Source of the DNA: Paenibacillus_AR mesotrionivorans
GTDB taxonomy: Bacteria; Bacillota; Bacilli; Paenibacillales; NBRC-103111
DNA: 64,000 nt
Direction: 5' to 3'
NCBI RefSeq assembly: GCF_046098205.1
Contig: NZ_JBJURJ010000023.1
Coordinates: 1 to 64,000, forward strand
Shown: one piece after another, positions 35,139-44,148 of the stretch
Position numbering within the stretch: the first letter of the stretch is position 1
Layout: the number at the start of each line of letters is the position of its first letter
Program-made: the position numbers and the translations under genes
The notes under the pieces: generated by a model
Database searches by the model: none
Seen by the model: the letters and a program-made list of their open reading frames with translations, nothing else
What the model was told of the DNA's origin: nothing

Positions 35139-36374
35139 TTAGAAACGCAGGTTTTGGAAACGCTCCACAGCCTTCTCGGTATTCTCGCGGCTGCCGAAGG
35201 CGGTAAGACGGAAGTACCCTTCGCCGCTTTGGCCAAAGCCTACACCCGGTGTGCCGACGATATGCGCTTGAGTCAGCAGCTTGTCGAAGAATTCCCAGGA
35301 GCCCATACCCTCCGGAGTTTTCAGCCAGATATACGGGGCGTTGATGCCGCCGAATACTTCAATGCCCAAAGCCGCAATACCCTCGCGGATAATCTTGGCG
35401 TTGGTCATGTAATGCTCCACCAGCTTGGCAATTTGCGCCTTGCCTTCCGGAGAATAAACGGCAGCGGCGCCCTTTTGGGTGATGTAGGAGCAGCCGTTGA
35501 ACTTGGTGGTCTGACGGCGGTTCCACAGCTCGTTGACCACTACCGCATTGTTGTCCTCGTCGTAAGCCAGGAGTTCCTTGGGCACAACGGTGTAGGCGCA
35601 GCGCACGCCGGTAAAACCGGCGGTTTTGGAGAAGCTGCGGAACTCGATGGCCACTTCCTTGGCGCCTTCGATTTCGTAGATGCTCCGCGGCACATCCTTC
35701 TCCTGGATATAAGCCTCATAGGCGGAATCATACAGGATCACGCACTTGTTGGCGCGGGCATAATCCACCCACTTCTTCAGCTCTTCCTTGGACAAGGTCA
35801 TGCCGGTGGGGTTGTTGGGGTAACACAGGTAGATCAGGTCCACCTTTTTGTCAGGCAGCGCGGGAATAAAGTGGTTGCCTGCATGGCAGGGCAGATACAC
35901 AATGTTGGAGTAGCGGTTCAGATCCTTCACATAGTCGCCGCTGCGTCCGGCCATCACGTTGGTATCCACATATACGGGATACACCGGATCCGTAACCGCA
36001 ACTACGCTGTCCAGGCTGAAGATTTCCTGGATATTGCCCACGTCGCACTTGGAGCCGTCGCTGACAAATACCTCGTTAGCTTTAATATCGATGCCTCTGG
36101 CTTGATAGTCGTTTTCGATAATGGCGTTAAGCAGGAAGTCGTAGCCCTGCTCCGGGCCGTAGCCGCGGAAGCTGGAGGCCTCCGCCATTTCATTGACAGC
36201 GGCGTGAAGCCCGGTAATGATCGCTTCCGGCAAAGGACGGGTCACGTCGCCGATGCCCAAGCTGATCACTTCTGCGTTGGGATTGTCATTGATGAACTTC
36301 ACCCGGCGGCGGGCCACCTCCGCAAACAGGTAGCTGCCTTGCAATTTCTTATAGTTCTGATTGATCTTGGCCAT
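35139..36374 (-). CDS. dapL: LL-diaminopimelate aminotransferase
   Basis: A 411-residue class I/II aminotransferase. The N-terminus INQNYKKLQGSYLFAEVARR and the ISLGIGDVTRPLP segment are typical of DapL. The PLP lysine lies in SFSKTAGFTG, and the cofactor Asp/Tyr region in CYPNNPTGM. DapL makes LL-diaminopimelate directly from tetrahydrodipicolinate, bypassing the acyl-blocked steps; the product feeds lysine and peptidoglycan. The ribosome site AGGAGG is 13 bases before the ATG, rather far. Confidence 0.93.
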   Translation of the reverse strand: MAKINQNYKKLQGSYLFAEVARRRVKFINDNPNAEVISLGIGDVTRPLPEAIITGLHAAVNEMAEASSFRGYGPEQGYDFLLNAIIENDYQARGIDIKANEVFVSDGSKCDVGNIQEIFSLDSVVAVTDPVYPVYVDTNVMAGRSGDYVKDLNRYSNIVYLPCHAGNHFIPALPDKKVDLIYLCYPNNPTGMTLSKEELKKWVDYARANKCVILYDSAYEAYIQEKDVPRSIYEIEGAKEVAIEFRSFSKTAGFTGVRCAYTVVPKELLAYDEDNNAVVVNELWNRRQTTKFNGCSYITQKGAAAVYSPEGKAQIAKLVEHYMTNAKIIREGIAALGIEVFGGINAPYIWLKTPEGMGSWEFFDKLLTQAHIVGTPGVGFGQSGEGYFRLTAFGSRENTEKAVERFQNLRF

Positions 36375-36409
36375 GGATAATTTGATTCCTCCTGATTCGC
36401 TTGTGCTTA

Positions 36410-36570
36410 GGGCCTGTCTTCAAACTCGCTTAAGGGCAGCTTTCACCATCTTTTCGTCCCTTGCATCGTTACTTTTGCTTGACGTACCCCCGGTGAACTA
36501 GCGCAAAAGTGCCTTGCCTGGAACGAAAATCCGGCAAAATCTGCTCCCTTCGGAGTTTGAAGACAGCCCC
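36410..36570. repeat. 161-bp MITE-like imperfect palindrome
   Basis: The ends are inverted copies (GGGCCTGTCTTCAAACTC at the left, GAGTTTGAAGACAGCCCC at the right), and similarity continues inward for nearly the whole 80-bp arm, including TTTTCGT and ACTTTTGC blocks. There is no coding capacity. A partial arm occurs at 30749-30790. It fits a non-autonomous mobile element or a large RNA hairpin downstream of rluD and upstream of dapL. Confidence 0.8.
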
Positions 36571-36654
36571 TACCGCGCTTCCTCTAAACTACCGAAATTT
36601 CTATGGGAAATCAATGGATCGAAGGCTGTTTCCTTTGCACTATTCTCCGGGGTA

Positions 36655-36699
36655 AATAAATATTCATGTCGTTTAAGTCCTTCCACATAAATATTTATT
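36655..36699. repeat. AT-rich inverted repeat after rluD
   Basis: AATAAATATT and AATATTTATT, 10-bp perfect arms with a 25-base loop, lie just past the rluD stop in otherwise GC-rich DNA. It may be a weak terminator. Confidence 0.5.
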
Positions 36700-36709
36700 C
36701 GCCCGTGGG

Positions 36710-37714
36710 TTAGCTCATCCGCAAGCGTTCCAGCAGCTGGCGCATATCCTCCGGAAGCGGGGCGCTGAATTCCAGATATTCGCCGGTGACCGGGTGGACA
36801 AAACCCAGCACGGCGGCGTGAAGGGCCTGTCCCTGCCCCTTCATTTCCTTGTCCTTGCTTTTGCCGTAGTACGGGTCGCCTACCAGCGGGTAGCCGATGT
36901 ATTTCATGTGGACCCGGATTTGATGAGTTCTGCCGGTTTCCAGCTTCAATTCCAGCACGGAAAAATCCTTCAGACGCTCCGTCACGTTAAAATGGGTCAC
37001 GGCATGGCGGCTGTTTTTCTCAGTAACGGTAAACAGCTTGCGGTCGTAGGAATCCCGTCCGATAGGAGCATCCACTGTGCCCATATCATGCTGTACCACA
37101 CCGTGGACCACCGCAATGTATTTACGCGTAACGGTATGATCCTTCAGCTGTTGAGCCAAGGATTGATGGGCCAGATCGTTCTTCGCCGCCATAATCAGCC
37201 CGGAGGTATCCTTGTCGATGCGGTGGACGATGCCGGGGCGCAGCTTGCCGTTGATGCCCGACAGATCCTTGCAATGATGGAGCAAGCCGTTCACCAGGGT
37301 TCCGGTGTAATGGCCTGCTGCAGGATGCACCACCAGACCTCGGGGTTTGTTCACTACAATGACATGACTATCTTCATATACAATCTCCAGGTCCATCGGC
37401 TCGCCTGCAACTTCCGTTTCTTCCGGTTGGGGCACGGTGACCACAATGCTGTCACCCTCCGCAACCTTATAATTCGGCTTCACGGAAAAACCATTGACCA
37501 GCACATACCCGTCCTTGATCCAGCCTTGAATCTGCGTCCTGGACACCACCGTATCCATGGATTCGTTGACATATTTATCGATGCGTTGGCCGGCAAATTC
37601 GGACTCCACTGTTAATGCCAGTGCTGCGGACTCCTCCTGAAGCTCGTCTTGCTCCTCCGCCTCTTCCGGAAAAGCGCTGTCCAGCTCTTCCCCTCCGATG
37701 AGATCTTCGTTCAA
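36710..37714 (-). CDS. RluD-family 23S rRNA pseudouridine synthase (YlyB)
   Basis: A 334-residue enzyme: acidic N-terminal extension (1-33), S4 RNA-binding domain (about 38-95, GQRIDKYVNE), catalytic domain with the Asp in HRIDKDTSGLIM and the NKPRGLVVHPA motif. It isomerises specific uridines in 23S rRNA. Its position next to lspA matches ylyB of B. subtilis. The start is TTG 37714, with GAGGAGG about 9 bases upstream. Confidence 0.92.
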   Translation of the reverse strand: MNEDLIGGEELDSAFPEEAEEQDELQEESAALALTVESEFAGQRIDKYVNESMDTVVSRTQIQGWIKDGYVLVNGFSVKPNYKVAEGDSIVVTVPQPEETEVAGEPMDLEIVYEDSHVIVVNKPRGLVVHPAAGHYTGTLVNGLLHHCKDLSGINGKLRPGIVHRIDKDTSGLIMAAKNDLAHQSLAQQLKDHTVTRKYIAVVHGVVQHDMGTVDAPIGRDSYDRKLFTVTEKNSRHAVTHFNVTERLKDFSVLELKLETGRTHQIRVHMKYIGYPLVGDPYYGKSKDKEMKGQGQALHAAVLGFVHPVTGEYLEFSAPLPEDMRQLLERLRMS

Positions 37715-37770
37715 GCGGTTGTCCTCCTCAAATTCATTCCTTTTAGAGCGTGTAGACTAGCAAACACGGC

Positions 37771-38289
37771 CTAGGAAGCTTGCTCCCCGTTTTTCTGCTG
37801 CAATGCCCGTTTTTCTTTGCGCCATTCGAACAGTGTGTCCAAAAATATCAATGCCACACCCAGCACAATGGCCGAATCCGCCAGATTAAAAATGGCGAAG
37901 GTATAATCCACATGTTTGCCGAACCACTCGAATTGGAAGCGGAATTGCAGGAAATCCACCACTTCCCCGAACAATGCCCGGTCGATAAAATTCCCCGCGG
38001 CGCCGCCTAGAAGAAATCCGAGGGCTGTGGGCAGAAGCTTTTTGCCCGAGCGGATAGTCCGGAGCAGATACCAGATCAAGCCGGTAAGAATAACCACGGT
38101 AATGGATACAAAAAACCACCGCTGCCCCTCCAGAATACTGAAGGCTGCGCCGGTATTCCGGTGGGAGGTAATCGAGAAGAATTCACCGATTACCGGTCTT
38201 GTTTCGTACAGATCCATCTTATTGACGATGATCCACTTACTGGCCTGGTCCAAAGCCAGCACCACAAAGGCAAGGATAAAATACAGCAA
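37771..38289 (-). CDS. lspA: Lipoprotein signal peptidase
   Basis: A 172-residue signal peptidase II with four helices and the catalytic Asp residues in NFIDR and FNLADS; SHRNTGAAFS is also conserved. It removes signal peptides from prolipoproteins, of which this window encodes several. I chose TTG 38289 (MLYFILAFVVLALDQASKW): AAGGGAGGG lies 7 bases upstream, and the protein then aligns with known LspA starts. A longer frame begins at 38346 but lacks support. Confidence 0.95.
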   Translation of the reverse strand: MLYFILAFVVLALDQASKWIIVNKMDLYETRPVIGEFFSITSHRNTGAAFSILEGQRWFFVSITVVILTGLIWYLLRTIRSGKKLLPTALGFLLGGAAGNFIDRALFGEVVDFLQFRFQFEWFGKHVDYTFAIFNLADSAIVLGVALIFLDTLFEWRKEKRALQQKNGEQAS

Positions 38290-38429
38290 GGAAAAACCCT
38301 CCCTTAATAACGTCCATTCATCCTTGTCGTTCATGCACACCTGCATGTACGCTAAACTTTACCTTGCGAGAAAACCTGTTTTATGACGCAAACTACCGGT
38401 AAGACCTGTTTTAGAAAGGAGCGCTTCCT

Positions 38430-39173
38430 TTGAACCATTTGAACGCTTCACAATTGGATACCCTGCGCCGCCAGCTTCTTCAGGATAAAAAGGAGCTGAC
38501 CGACCAGCTTCATGAGAATGAGCTGTTCGGCTTCCACGATTCCCTCAGTGAGGGGACCGGCGAGCTTTCGACGTACGACAACCACCCGGCCGATGTGGGC
38601 AGCGAGGTGTTTGAGCGCGGCAAGGATTTGGCCTTGGCCGAGCAAACGCGGCATCATCTGGAGGATGTGGAACGGGCTCTGGCTGACATGGATGCCGGAA
38701 TTTACGGCATCTGCAAAGCCAGCGGCGACCCCATCCCTTTCGAGCGGCTTGCCGCTATGCCTACTGCAGAGTTTACCATTGACCACACCCCTGCCAAACC
38801 CCATTATAACCGCCCGGTGGAGGAGGAGTTTCTCCAGCCTCCCTTTGGCCGGACCAGTCTGGATGAGCATTCCGACGAAACCGAATTCGACGGAGAGGAT
38901 GCCTGGCAGATCGTAGAGTCCTGGGGCAACTCCGATTCCCCTGCCATGTCCGAGAATCCCCAGGTGGAAAGCTACGACGACATGGAAATTGAAGCCGATG
39001 AAAATATCGGGTATGTGGAAGCCCTTGAGAGCTTCCTGGCTACCGATATTTACGGCAGGCATGTAACGGTTGTCCGCAACAAGCAGTACCAAGAATATAT
39101 GCATAACGGTGAAGGTGAGGCGCTGCTGGAGGAACCCGAGGCCCAGGATGATTATGGAGCAGATTTGCGGTAA
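38430..39173 (+). CDS. TraR/DksA-type protein (YteA/YlyA family)
   Basis: A 247-residue protein. The N-terminal coiled coil (LDTLRRQLLQDKKELTDQLH) and the YDNHPADVGSEVFERGKDLAL segment mark the YteA family of spore-former DksA-like proteins. The zinc-finger region YGICKASGDPIPFERL keeps one Cys, so metal binding is doubtful. Position between ileS and lspA matches B. subtilis ylyA, an RNA-polymerase-binding protein of the forespore, but here the gene faces opposite to both neighbours. TTG 38430 follows AAAGGAG by 8 bases. Confidence 0.85.
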   Translation: MNHLNASQLDTLRRQLLQDKKELTDQLHENELFGFHDSLSEGTGELSTYDNHPADVGSEVFERGKDLALAEQTRHHLEDVERALADMDAGIYGICKASGDPIPFERLAAMPTAEFTIDHTPAKPHYNRPVEEEFLQPPFGRTSLDEHSDETEFDGEDAWQIVESWGNSDSPAMSENPQVESYDDMEIEADENIGYVEALESFLATDIYGRHVTVVRNKQYQEYMHNGEGEALLEEPEAQDDYGADLR

Positions 39174-39205
39174 CCGCAATCCGCCACCCAGTATGTACAC
39201 CCGGA

Positions 39206-39230
39206 GACGCCCTTTGCAGGGCGTCTTTTT
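39206..39230 (+). terminator. Terminator of the YteA/YlyA-like gene
   Basis: GACGCCC-TTTGCA-GGGCGTC followed by TTTTT, 32 bp after the stop. Confidence 0.93.
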
Positions 39231-39330
39231 GGGCTGGTTTCCCGGTTTTCCATGTTCGCCAGTTCAATACGTTCGCCCAGTTTGCTAGGTTTGCCCAGTT
39301 CGCCGGGTTTCCAAGCTGCAGCCAAATTTC

Positions 39331-39513
39331 TAACGGCGGCTACAGCCGCTATTTCCACAAAAACACCGCTTTGGAAAATCTAACGGCGGCCAGAGCCGCT
39401 ATTCGGCCCAAACTGACTGCCGGAGGCGCAGTTTTACCCAAATAGCGTCTCCTGCTTCCGTTACATTTTGGAGAGCCCCTTTTTCTAGCGAATTAGGGCT
39501 CTCACTTCCGTTA
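39331..39513. repeat. 183-bp four-unit palindromic element, copy 4 (type B)
   Basis: Units begin TAACGGCGGC or TAACGGAAG and end CTATTT/CTATTC: forward at 39331 and 39381, inverted ending at 39463 and 39513. Spacing is identical to the other copies. The two forward units can each form an internal GCGGC/GCCGC hairpin. It lies between convergent genes, 65 bp beyond the ileS stop. The flank 39240-39310 holds decayed GTTCGCCCAGTT-like repeats. Confidence 0.93.
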
Positions 39514-39577
39514 GCCGCCTGGCGTAGGGACGGAGGCACGGATGCCGGCTGATACACGCACCGTATCACACCCAGCT

Positions 39578-42346
39578 TTAGCCAATAACCTCGGCACAGC
39601 GCTCGCACAAGGTAGAATGCTCTTCGACGGTTCCCACCTCAGGGGTGACGATCCAGCAGCGTTCGCACTTCTCGCCTTCCGCCTGGCTGACCCGCACATG
39701 GAGCCCCTTGAAGGCTGCCGCATCCTCCGGATGAGCCTCGTCCGCTTTATGCAGCTCTACCGCAGACACAATAAACAGCTGGTCCAGATCGGCAAATTGC
39801 CCCAGGAGTGCTTCCGTCTCCTTGGTGGGATACAGATCCAGCTTGGCGCCAAGGGAATTGCCGATGAGCTTTTTGTTGCGCGCTTCCTCCAAGGCCTTGT
39901 TAACCTCGTCGCGGATCACGATGAATGCTTCCCAACGCTGCTCCAGCTCGGCATCAGCTACAGCGGGATCAGCCACAGGCATTTCTGCCAACTGGACAGA
40001 TTCCTCGGTTACTCCAGGGATCAAACGCCAGATTTCATCGGCGGTATGCGGCAGAATCGGGGTCACCAGCTTGGTGATGGCACACAGTGCATCGTACAGC
40101 ACGGTTTGCGCCGCTTTGCGGGCCGGGTCCCCCGGCTTGCTTGCATAGAGGCGGTCCTTCACAATATCCAGGTAGAAGGCGCTCATCTCCACGGCGCAGA
40201 AGTGATGCACCGCTTGATACACCTGCTGGAACTCGTAGCGGTTGTAGCTTTCTGTTACCTTGGCGATCAGCTTGTTCAGCCGGATCATGGCGTAGCGGTC
40301 CAGGCTGTTCATGTCCTTCACCGCTACGCGGTCAGTGGCAGGATTAAAGCCGGTGAGATTGCCGTGCAGAAACCGCAGGGTGTTGCGGATTTTCCGGTAG
40401 ACCTCGGCGGTTTGGGTCAGGATGTTGTCGGACAGGCGCTGGTCGGACTGGTAGTCCGCAGATGCCACCCACAAGCGGAGAATATCCGCGCCCAGCTTAT
40501 CGCACACCTTCAGCGGGTCAACGGTGTTGCCCAAGGATTTGGACATTTTGCGTCCTTCCCCGTCCAGGGTAAAGCCGTGGCTCAATACGCCCTTGTATGG
40601 TGCGCAGCCGTTAACGGCCGTGCTGGTGATCAGAGAAGAGTTGAACCAGCCGCGGTATTGGTCGGAGCCCTCCAGGTACAGGTCCGCCGGGAACTGCAGA
40701 GCCTCACGCTGGCCCAGCACCCCTGCATGGGAGGAACCGGAATCAAACCATACGTCCATTATGTCCTTTTCCTTGCGGAATTGGTTATGGCCGCACTTAG
40801 GGCAGACAGAGCCTTCCGGAAGAAGCTCAGACTCGTCGCGGATAAACCAGGCGTTGGAGCCTTCCTTGGCAAAAATATCCGCCACATGGTTGATGGTTTC
40901 TTCATCCACATGGGAATGTCCGCAGGATTTGCAATAAAAGATCGGAATCGGCACACCCCAGACACGTTGGCGGGAGATACACCAGTCTCCGCGGTCGGCG
41001 ATCATATTGTGCAGCCGCACTTCGCCCCAAGCAGGAGTCCACTCTACGTTTTTGATTTCCCGCAGCATGTCTTCCCGGAAAGCGTCAATGGAGGCAAACC
41101 ATTGCTCCGTCGCCCGGTACATTACCGGTTTTTTGGTCCGCCAGTCATGGGGATATTGGTGGACAATGGAGCTTTGCTTCAACAGATGGCCCGATTCCGT
41201 CAACATCTCCAGAATCATGCCATTAGCCTTTTCATAATAGATGCCCTCGAAGCCCGGAGCCTCTGCAGTAAACTTCCCTTGGTCATCCACCGGCGACAGC
41301 ACACCCAGATTGTAGCGCTGACCCACGGCAAAGTCGTCCTCACCATGTCCGGGAGCCGTATGCACACAGCCGGTGCCTGCTTCCAGCGTAACATGCTCGC
41401 CCAGGATCACCAGGGAATCCCGGTCATAGATGGGATGGCGGCATACCACATGCTCCAGCTCGGAGCCGATAAAGGTGGCTTCAATAGTGTACTCCGTCCA
41501 GCCGATTTCCTTGGCCGCCGCTTCCAGAAGACCCTTCGCCAGCACATACTGCTTGCCTGCGGCATTAACCAGCGCATATTCGTACTCGGGATGCAGGGAA
41601 ATGCCCAGGTTAGCCGGCAGGGTCCAGGGTGTTGTGGTCCAAATCACCAAAGAGGCGGTTTCGGGAAGTTTGCCTTTACCGTCCTTCACCTGGAAGGCCA
41701 CATAAATGGATGGGGAGGTTTTTTCCTTGTACTCAATTTCGGCTTCAGCCAGTGCGCTTTCCGAGGAAGGCGACCAGTAAACAGGCTTGAGGCCTTTGTA
41801 AATGTATCCCTTCTTGACCATTTGGCCGAACAAGCGGATTTGTGCCGCTTCATATTCCGGCTGCAGGGTCAAATATGGATGCTCCCAGTCACCGCGTACC
41901 GCCAGGCGCTGAAATTGCTTCTTTTGGCGCTCCACCCACTCCAAGGCATATTCCTTGCAGAACTCGCGGAATTCGGAGATGCCCATTTTCTTGCGGTCCA
42001 CCTTGCCGCTGTTGGTGATGGCCTGTTCAATGGGCAGGCCGTGGGTATCCCAGCCGGGTACATAAGGCGCGTCGAAGCCGCTCATGGATTTGAAACGGAC
42101 GACGAAATCCTTCAGAGTTTTATTCAAGGCATGGCCAATGTGGATATCACCGTTGGCATAAGGAGGGCCGTCATGCAGAATAAATTTCGGGCGACCCGCA
42201 TTCTTCTTCTGCACCTTCTCGTAAATTCCGATTTCATCCCACCACGCCTGCACCTTCGGCTCGGCCTGGGGCAGGTTCCCCCGCATGGGGAATTGGGTTT
42301 CGGGCAGATTTAGTGTTTTACCGTAATCTGTTTTCGGTTGATCCAT
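39578..42346 (-). CDS. ileS: Isoleucyl-tRNA synthetase
   Basis: A 922-residue class I synthetase: HIGH motif in GDIHIGHALNKTLKD, KMSKS in GRKMSKSLGNTVDP, editing domain between them, and a C-terminal zinc site CERCWIVTPEVG...LCERC. It charges tRNA-Ile and is regulated here by a T-box leader. I chose ATG 42346 (MDQPKTDYGKTLNLP) with AAGGAG 11-12 bases upstream; the upstream frame runs into the leader terminator. Confidence 0.97.
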   Translation of the reverse strand: MDQPKTDYGKTLNLPETQFPMRGNLPQAEPKVQAWWDEIGIYEKVQKKNAGRPKFILHDGPPYANGDIHIGHALNKTLKDFVVRFKSMSGFDAPYVPGWDTHGLPIEQAITNSGKVDRKKMGISEFREFCKEYALEWVERQKKQFQRLAVRGDWEHPYLTLQPEYEAAQIRLFGQMVKKGYIYKGLKPVYWSPSSESALAEAEIEYKEKTSPSIYVAFQVKDGKGKLPETASLVIWTTTPWTLPANLGISLHPEYEYALVNAAGKQYVLAKGLLEAAAKEIGWTEYTIEATFIGSELEHVVCRHPIYDRDSLVILGEHVTLEAGTGCVHTAPGHGEDDFAVGQRYNLGVLSPVDDQGKFTAEAPGFEGIYYEKANGMILEMLTESGHLLKQSSIVHQYPHDWRTKKPVMYRATEQWFASIDAFREDMLREIKNVEWTPAWGEVRLHNMIADRGDWCISRQRVWGVPIPIFYCKSCGHSHVDEETINHVADIFAKEGSNAWFIRDESELLPEGSVCPKCGHNQFRKEKDIMDVWFDSGSSHAGVLGQREALQFPADLYLEGSDQYRGWFNSSLITSTAVNGCAPYKGVLSHGFTLDGEGRKMSKSLGNTVDPLKVCDKLGADILRLWVASADYQSDQRLSDNILTQTAEVYRKIRNTLRFLHGNLTGFNPATDRVAVKDMNSLDRYAMIRLNKLIAKVTESYNRYEFQQVYQAVHHFCAVEMSAFYLDIVKDRLYASKPGDPARKAAQTVLYDALCAITKLVTPILPHTADEIWRLIPGVTEESVQLAEMPVADPAVADAELEQRWEAFIVIRDEVNKALEEARNKKLIGNSLGAKLDLYPTKETEALLGQFADLDQLFIVSAVELHKADEAHPEDAAAFKGLHVRVSQAEGEKCERCWIVTPEVGTVEEHSTLCERCAEVIG

Positions 42347-42378
42347 TGTAAACTGACTCTCCTTTAATAACAAAATAA

Positions 42379-42645
42379 AGACCTTCCATCCCAAACAAAG
42401 GGACGAGAGGTCTTATTCCCGCGGTACCACCCTCATAAAACCGTCTTCTCTTTAGAGAAGCGGCTTCACTCGTAAGATCCGTAACGGAATCACCCGATGC
42501 TCTATACTGGCCGCATCAGGGCGTTCCAGAGCATACTCCTGGAGGATATTCGGCGCCATCCGATTCCCGGGCTTCCACCATGTCCCGGGTCGCTGCGTAA
42601 CGGAGGTTATGCGCGTACTTGTTCCAGTCATCGCAATCAAAATAT
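42379..42645 (-). promoter_or_regulatory. T-box riboswitch of ileS
   Basis: The minus strand carries the conserved T-box bulge AGGGTGGTACCGCGGGAA (42416-42433), then the terminator GACCTCTCGTCCC...GGGATGGAAGGTC with a T-rich tail (42379-42414). The stem I region upstream includes AGTACGCG and paired CCCGGG segments. A candidate Ile specifier AUC lies in GAATATCC (42544-42551); I have not folded it. Uncharged tRNA-Ile would favour the antiterminator. Confidence 0.92.
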
Positions 42646-42654
42646 TCGTTGACC

Positions 42655-42746
42655 AAGTTATGTCAATCTTTAACCCTCAAATTGCCTTCAGCAATTTCGA
42701 GGCTGACATAACTTATCCGGCCTTCGGCTTGGACCAAGTTATGTCA
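42655..42746 (-). promoter_or_regulatory. Three-copy TGACATAACTT motif in the ileS 5' leader
   Basis: On the minus strand TGACATAACTT occurs near the 5' end of the RNA (42736-42746), inverted at 42704-42714 and again direct at 42655-42665. The middle copy can pair with either outer copy but not both. A separate AATTGC/GCAATT hairpin lies between the last two. It precedes the T-box. Confidence 0.75.
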
Positions 42747-42752
42747 GTTTAC

Positions 42753-42781
42753 AGTATACCCATTTCAAATAACCGAGTCAA
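42753..42781 (-). promoter_or_regulatory. Sigma-A promoter of ileS
   Basis: On the minus strand TTGACT (42776-42781) and TATACT (42753-42758) are 17 bases apart. The -35 lies inside the last codons of divIVA. Confidence 0.82.
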
Positions 42782-43271
42782 TGGACCGCCGTTCCCGCTC
42801 CTCGATGCTGCGGCCTTCCAGGCTGTCCCAGCTGTCCGTCTTCAACAGCTCCAGCTGTGCTTCCAGCAGCGTCCGGAACCGTGTCCGGTAGATGGAGGCC
42901 TGCTTCTTCAACTCCTCGATCTCCAGAGCGATTTTGCCGGACTTGACCAGAGCTTCATTGATAATCCGGTCCGCATTCTTCTCGGACTCGCGGATAATGA
43001 GCTGGGCTTCCTTCTTAGCGTTGCCCTTCACCTCGTCGGCCGCTTCTTGGGCCACGATGATGGTTTTGCTCAGGGTTTCCTCAATATTGGTGAAATGGTT
43101 CAGACGATCCTGGAGGGTCTGAATCTGGCTCTCCAGATCTTTATTCTCGCGGATCAGGGCTTCGTAATCCTTAATCACCTGGTCCAGAAACTCGTTGACC
43201 TCATCCTCGTCATAACCGCGAAACGAATGACGGAACTCCTTATTATGTATGTCCAGCGGTGTTAATGCCAT
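42765..43271 (-). CDS. divIVA: DivIVA domain cell-division protein
   Basis: A 168-residue protein. The membrane-binding N-terminal segment (MALTPLDIHNKEFRHSFRGY then DEDEVNEFLD) is followed by long coiled coils (about 25-65 and 75-140). DivIVA gathers at curved membrane at poles and septa and recruits division and sporulation partners. I chose ATG 43271, 7 bases after GGAGG, because the family starts at this point. It follows ylmH as in B. subtilis. Confidence 0.95.
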   Translation of the reverse strand: MALTPLDIHNKEFRHSFRGYDEDEVNEFLDQVIKDYEALIRENKDLESQIQTLQDRLNHFTNIEETLSKTIIVAQEAADEVKGNAKKEAQLIIRESEKNADRIINEALVKSGKIALEIEELKKQASIYRTRFRTLLEAQLELLKTDSWDSLEGRSIEERERRSIDSVI

Positions 43272-43355
43272 CCTTGCACCTCCAAGAAAATAGCCGGTAT
43301 TTCCAATGTATTCGACACACCCTGCGGAAATTCCTTCCGGCGGTGAACGCAAATC

Positions 43356-44132
43356 TTAGAGATACCTGCCGATTTTTACGCGGACCCGTCCTTTTTTGGT
43401 TGTGCCCTCGATCTCCAGCACCTTAAAACGCCCGAAGCCCTGCAGCGAAACCACATCGCCGTCCTTCAGCGGGGCGCTGGGATCCTCCTCCACCTTCCAA
43501 TTCAAGCGGCAGCGGCCGGCTTTGATGGGGATCAGGATCTTGGCTCTGGACAGATGCCACACATCGCTGGCAATGCCGTCAAGACGCAAGGATGCCACGG
43601 ATAAGGAGACCTCCTCCAGTTTGGTTTCCGCGGTCCTAAGCTCAGCCGCAGGCAAAATCGACGTACTCACGCCCAAGCGGTGCACCTGGAACAGATTCAT
43701 GCTGAAATAATCGGCAATCTCCTTGGCAACCAGGATATGGCAGGCATCCCCCAACACATGGATATCCCCCACCTTGTCCCGTTTGACGCCAAGACCGAGA
43801 ATGGAGCCCATAAAATCACCATGCTCAAGCTCGGCAAACCGGCTGTCCGGCGAGGTGATCTCCAACACCGCAATGCCCATGTCCTCTTCCGCAGGGTCCC
43901 GGTAAGCCGGGGCAAAAACCGCCCGTTTGCGCTCTGCGCCGGGATAACCGCCGTCCATATGCAGATTCACATCCGCCCGGTTGGCCAAGGATTCCACAAT
44001 AAAGCACTGCCGCGGATCCAGAAAATCCGTCCGTTTCACCGTATGGTTTTCCGCCCGCTGGATCCAGTCCCAGGCTTTGTCCACAAAATTCTTCTCGTCG
44101 TCGTGAAAATGCGCAATCCATTCCCGTTCCAT
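43356..44132 (-). CDS. ylmH: YlmH, S4-domain RNA-binding protein
   Basis: A 258-residue protein with an N-terminal domain (FLDPRQCFIVESLANRAD) and a C-terminal S4 RNA-binding domain (about 185-250, VSLSVASLRLDGIASDVWHL). YlmH homologues bind stalled ribosome 50S-peptidyl-tRNA complexes and are linked to division in several Firmicutes. ATG 44132 has GGAGGG 7 bases upstream. It lies in the ylm cluster just before divIVA. Confidence 0.93.
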   Translation of the reverse strand: MEREWIAHFHDDEKNFVDKAWDWIQRAENHTVKRTDFLDPRQCFIVESLANRADVNLHMDGGYPGAERKRAVFAPAYRDPAEEDMGIAVLEITSPDSRFAELEHGDFMGSILGLGVKRDKVGDIHVLGDACHILVAKEIADYFSMNLFQVHRLGVSTSILPAAELRTAETKLEEVSLSVASLRLDGIASDVWHLSRAKILIPIKAGRCRLNWKVEEDPSAPLKDGDVVSLQGFGRFKVLEIEGTTKKGRVRVKIGRYL

Positions 44133-44148
44133 GCGAAAGCCCTCCAGC

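Noticed and set aside
36655..36715. Short frame starting MWKDLNDMNIYL after rluD
   Set aside because: No ribosome site, and it lies inside an AT-rich inverted repeat, so it is more likely structure than a gene.
39542..42313. 923-codon open frame opposite ileS
   Set aside because: Same reason: antisense to a certain gene, no family features and no start signal.
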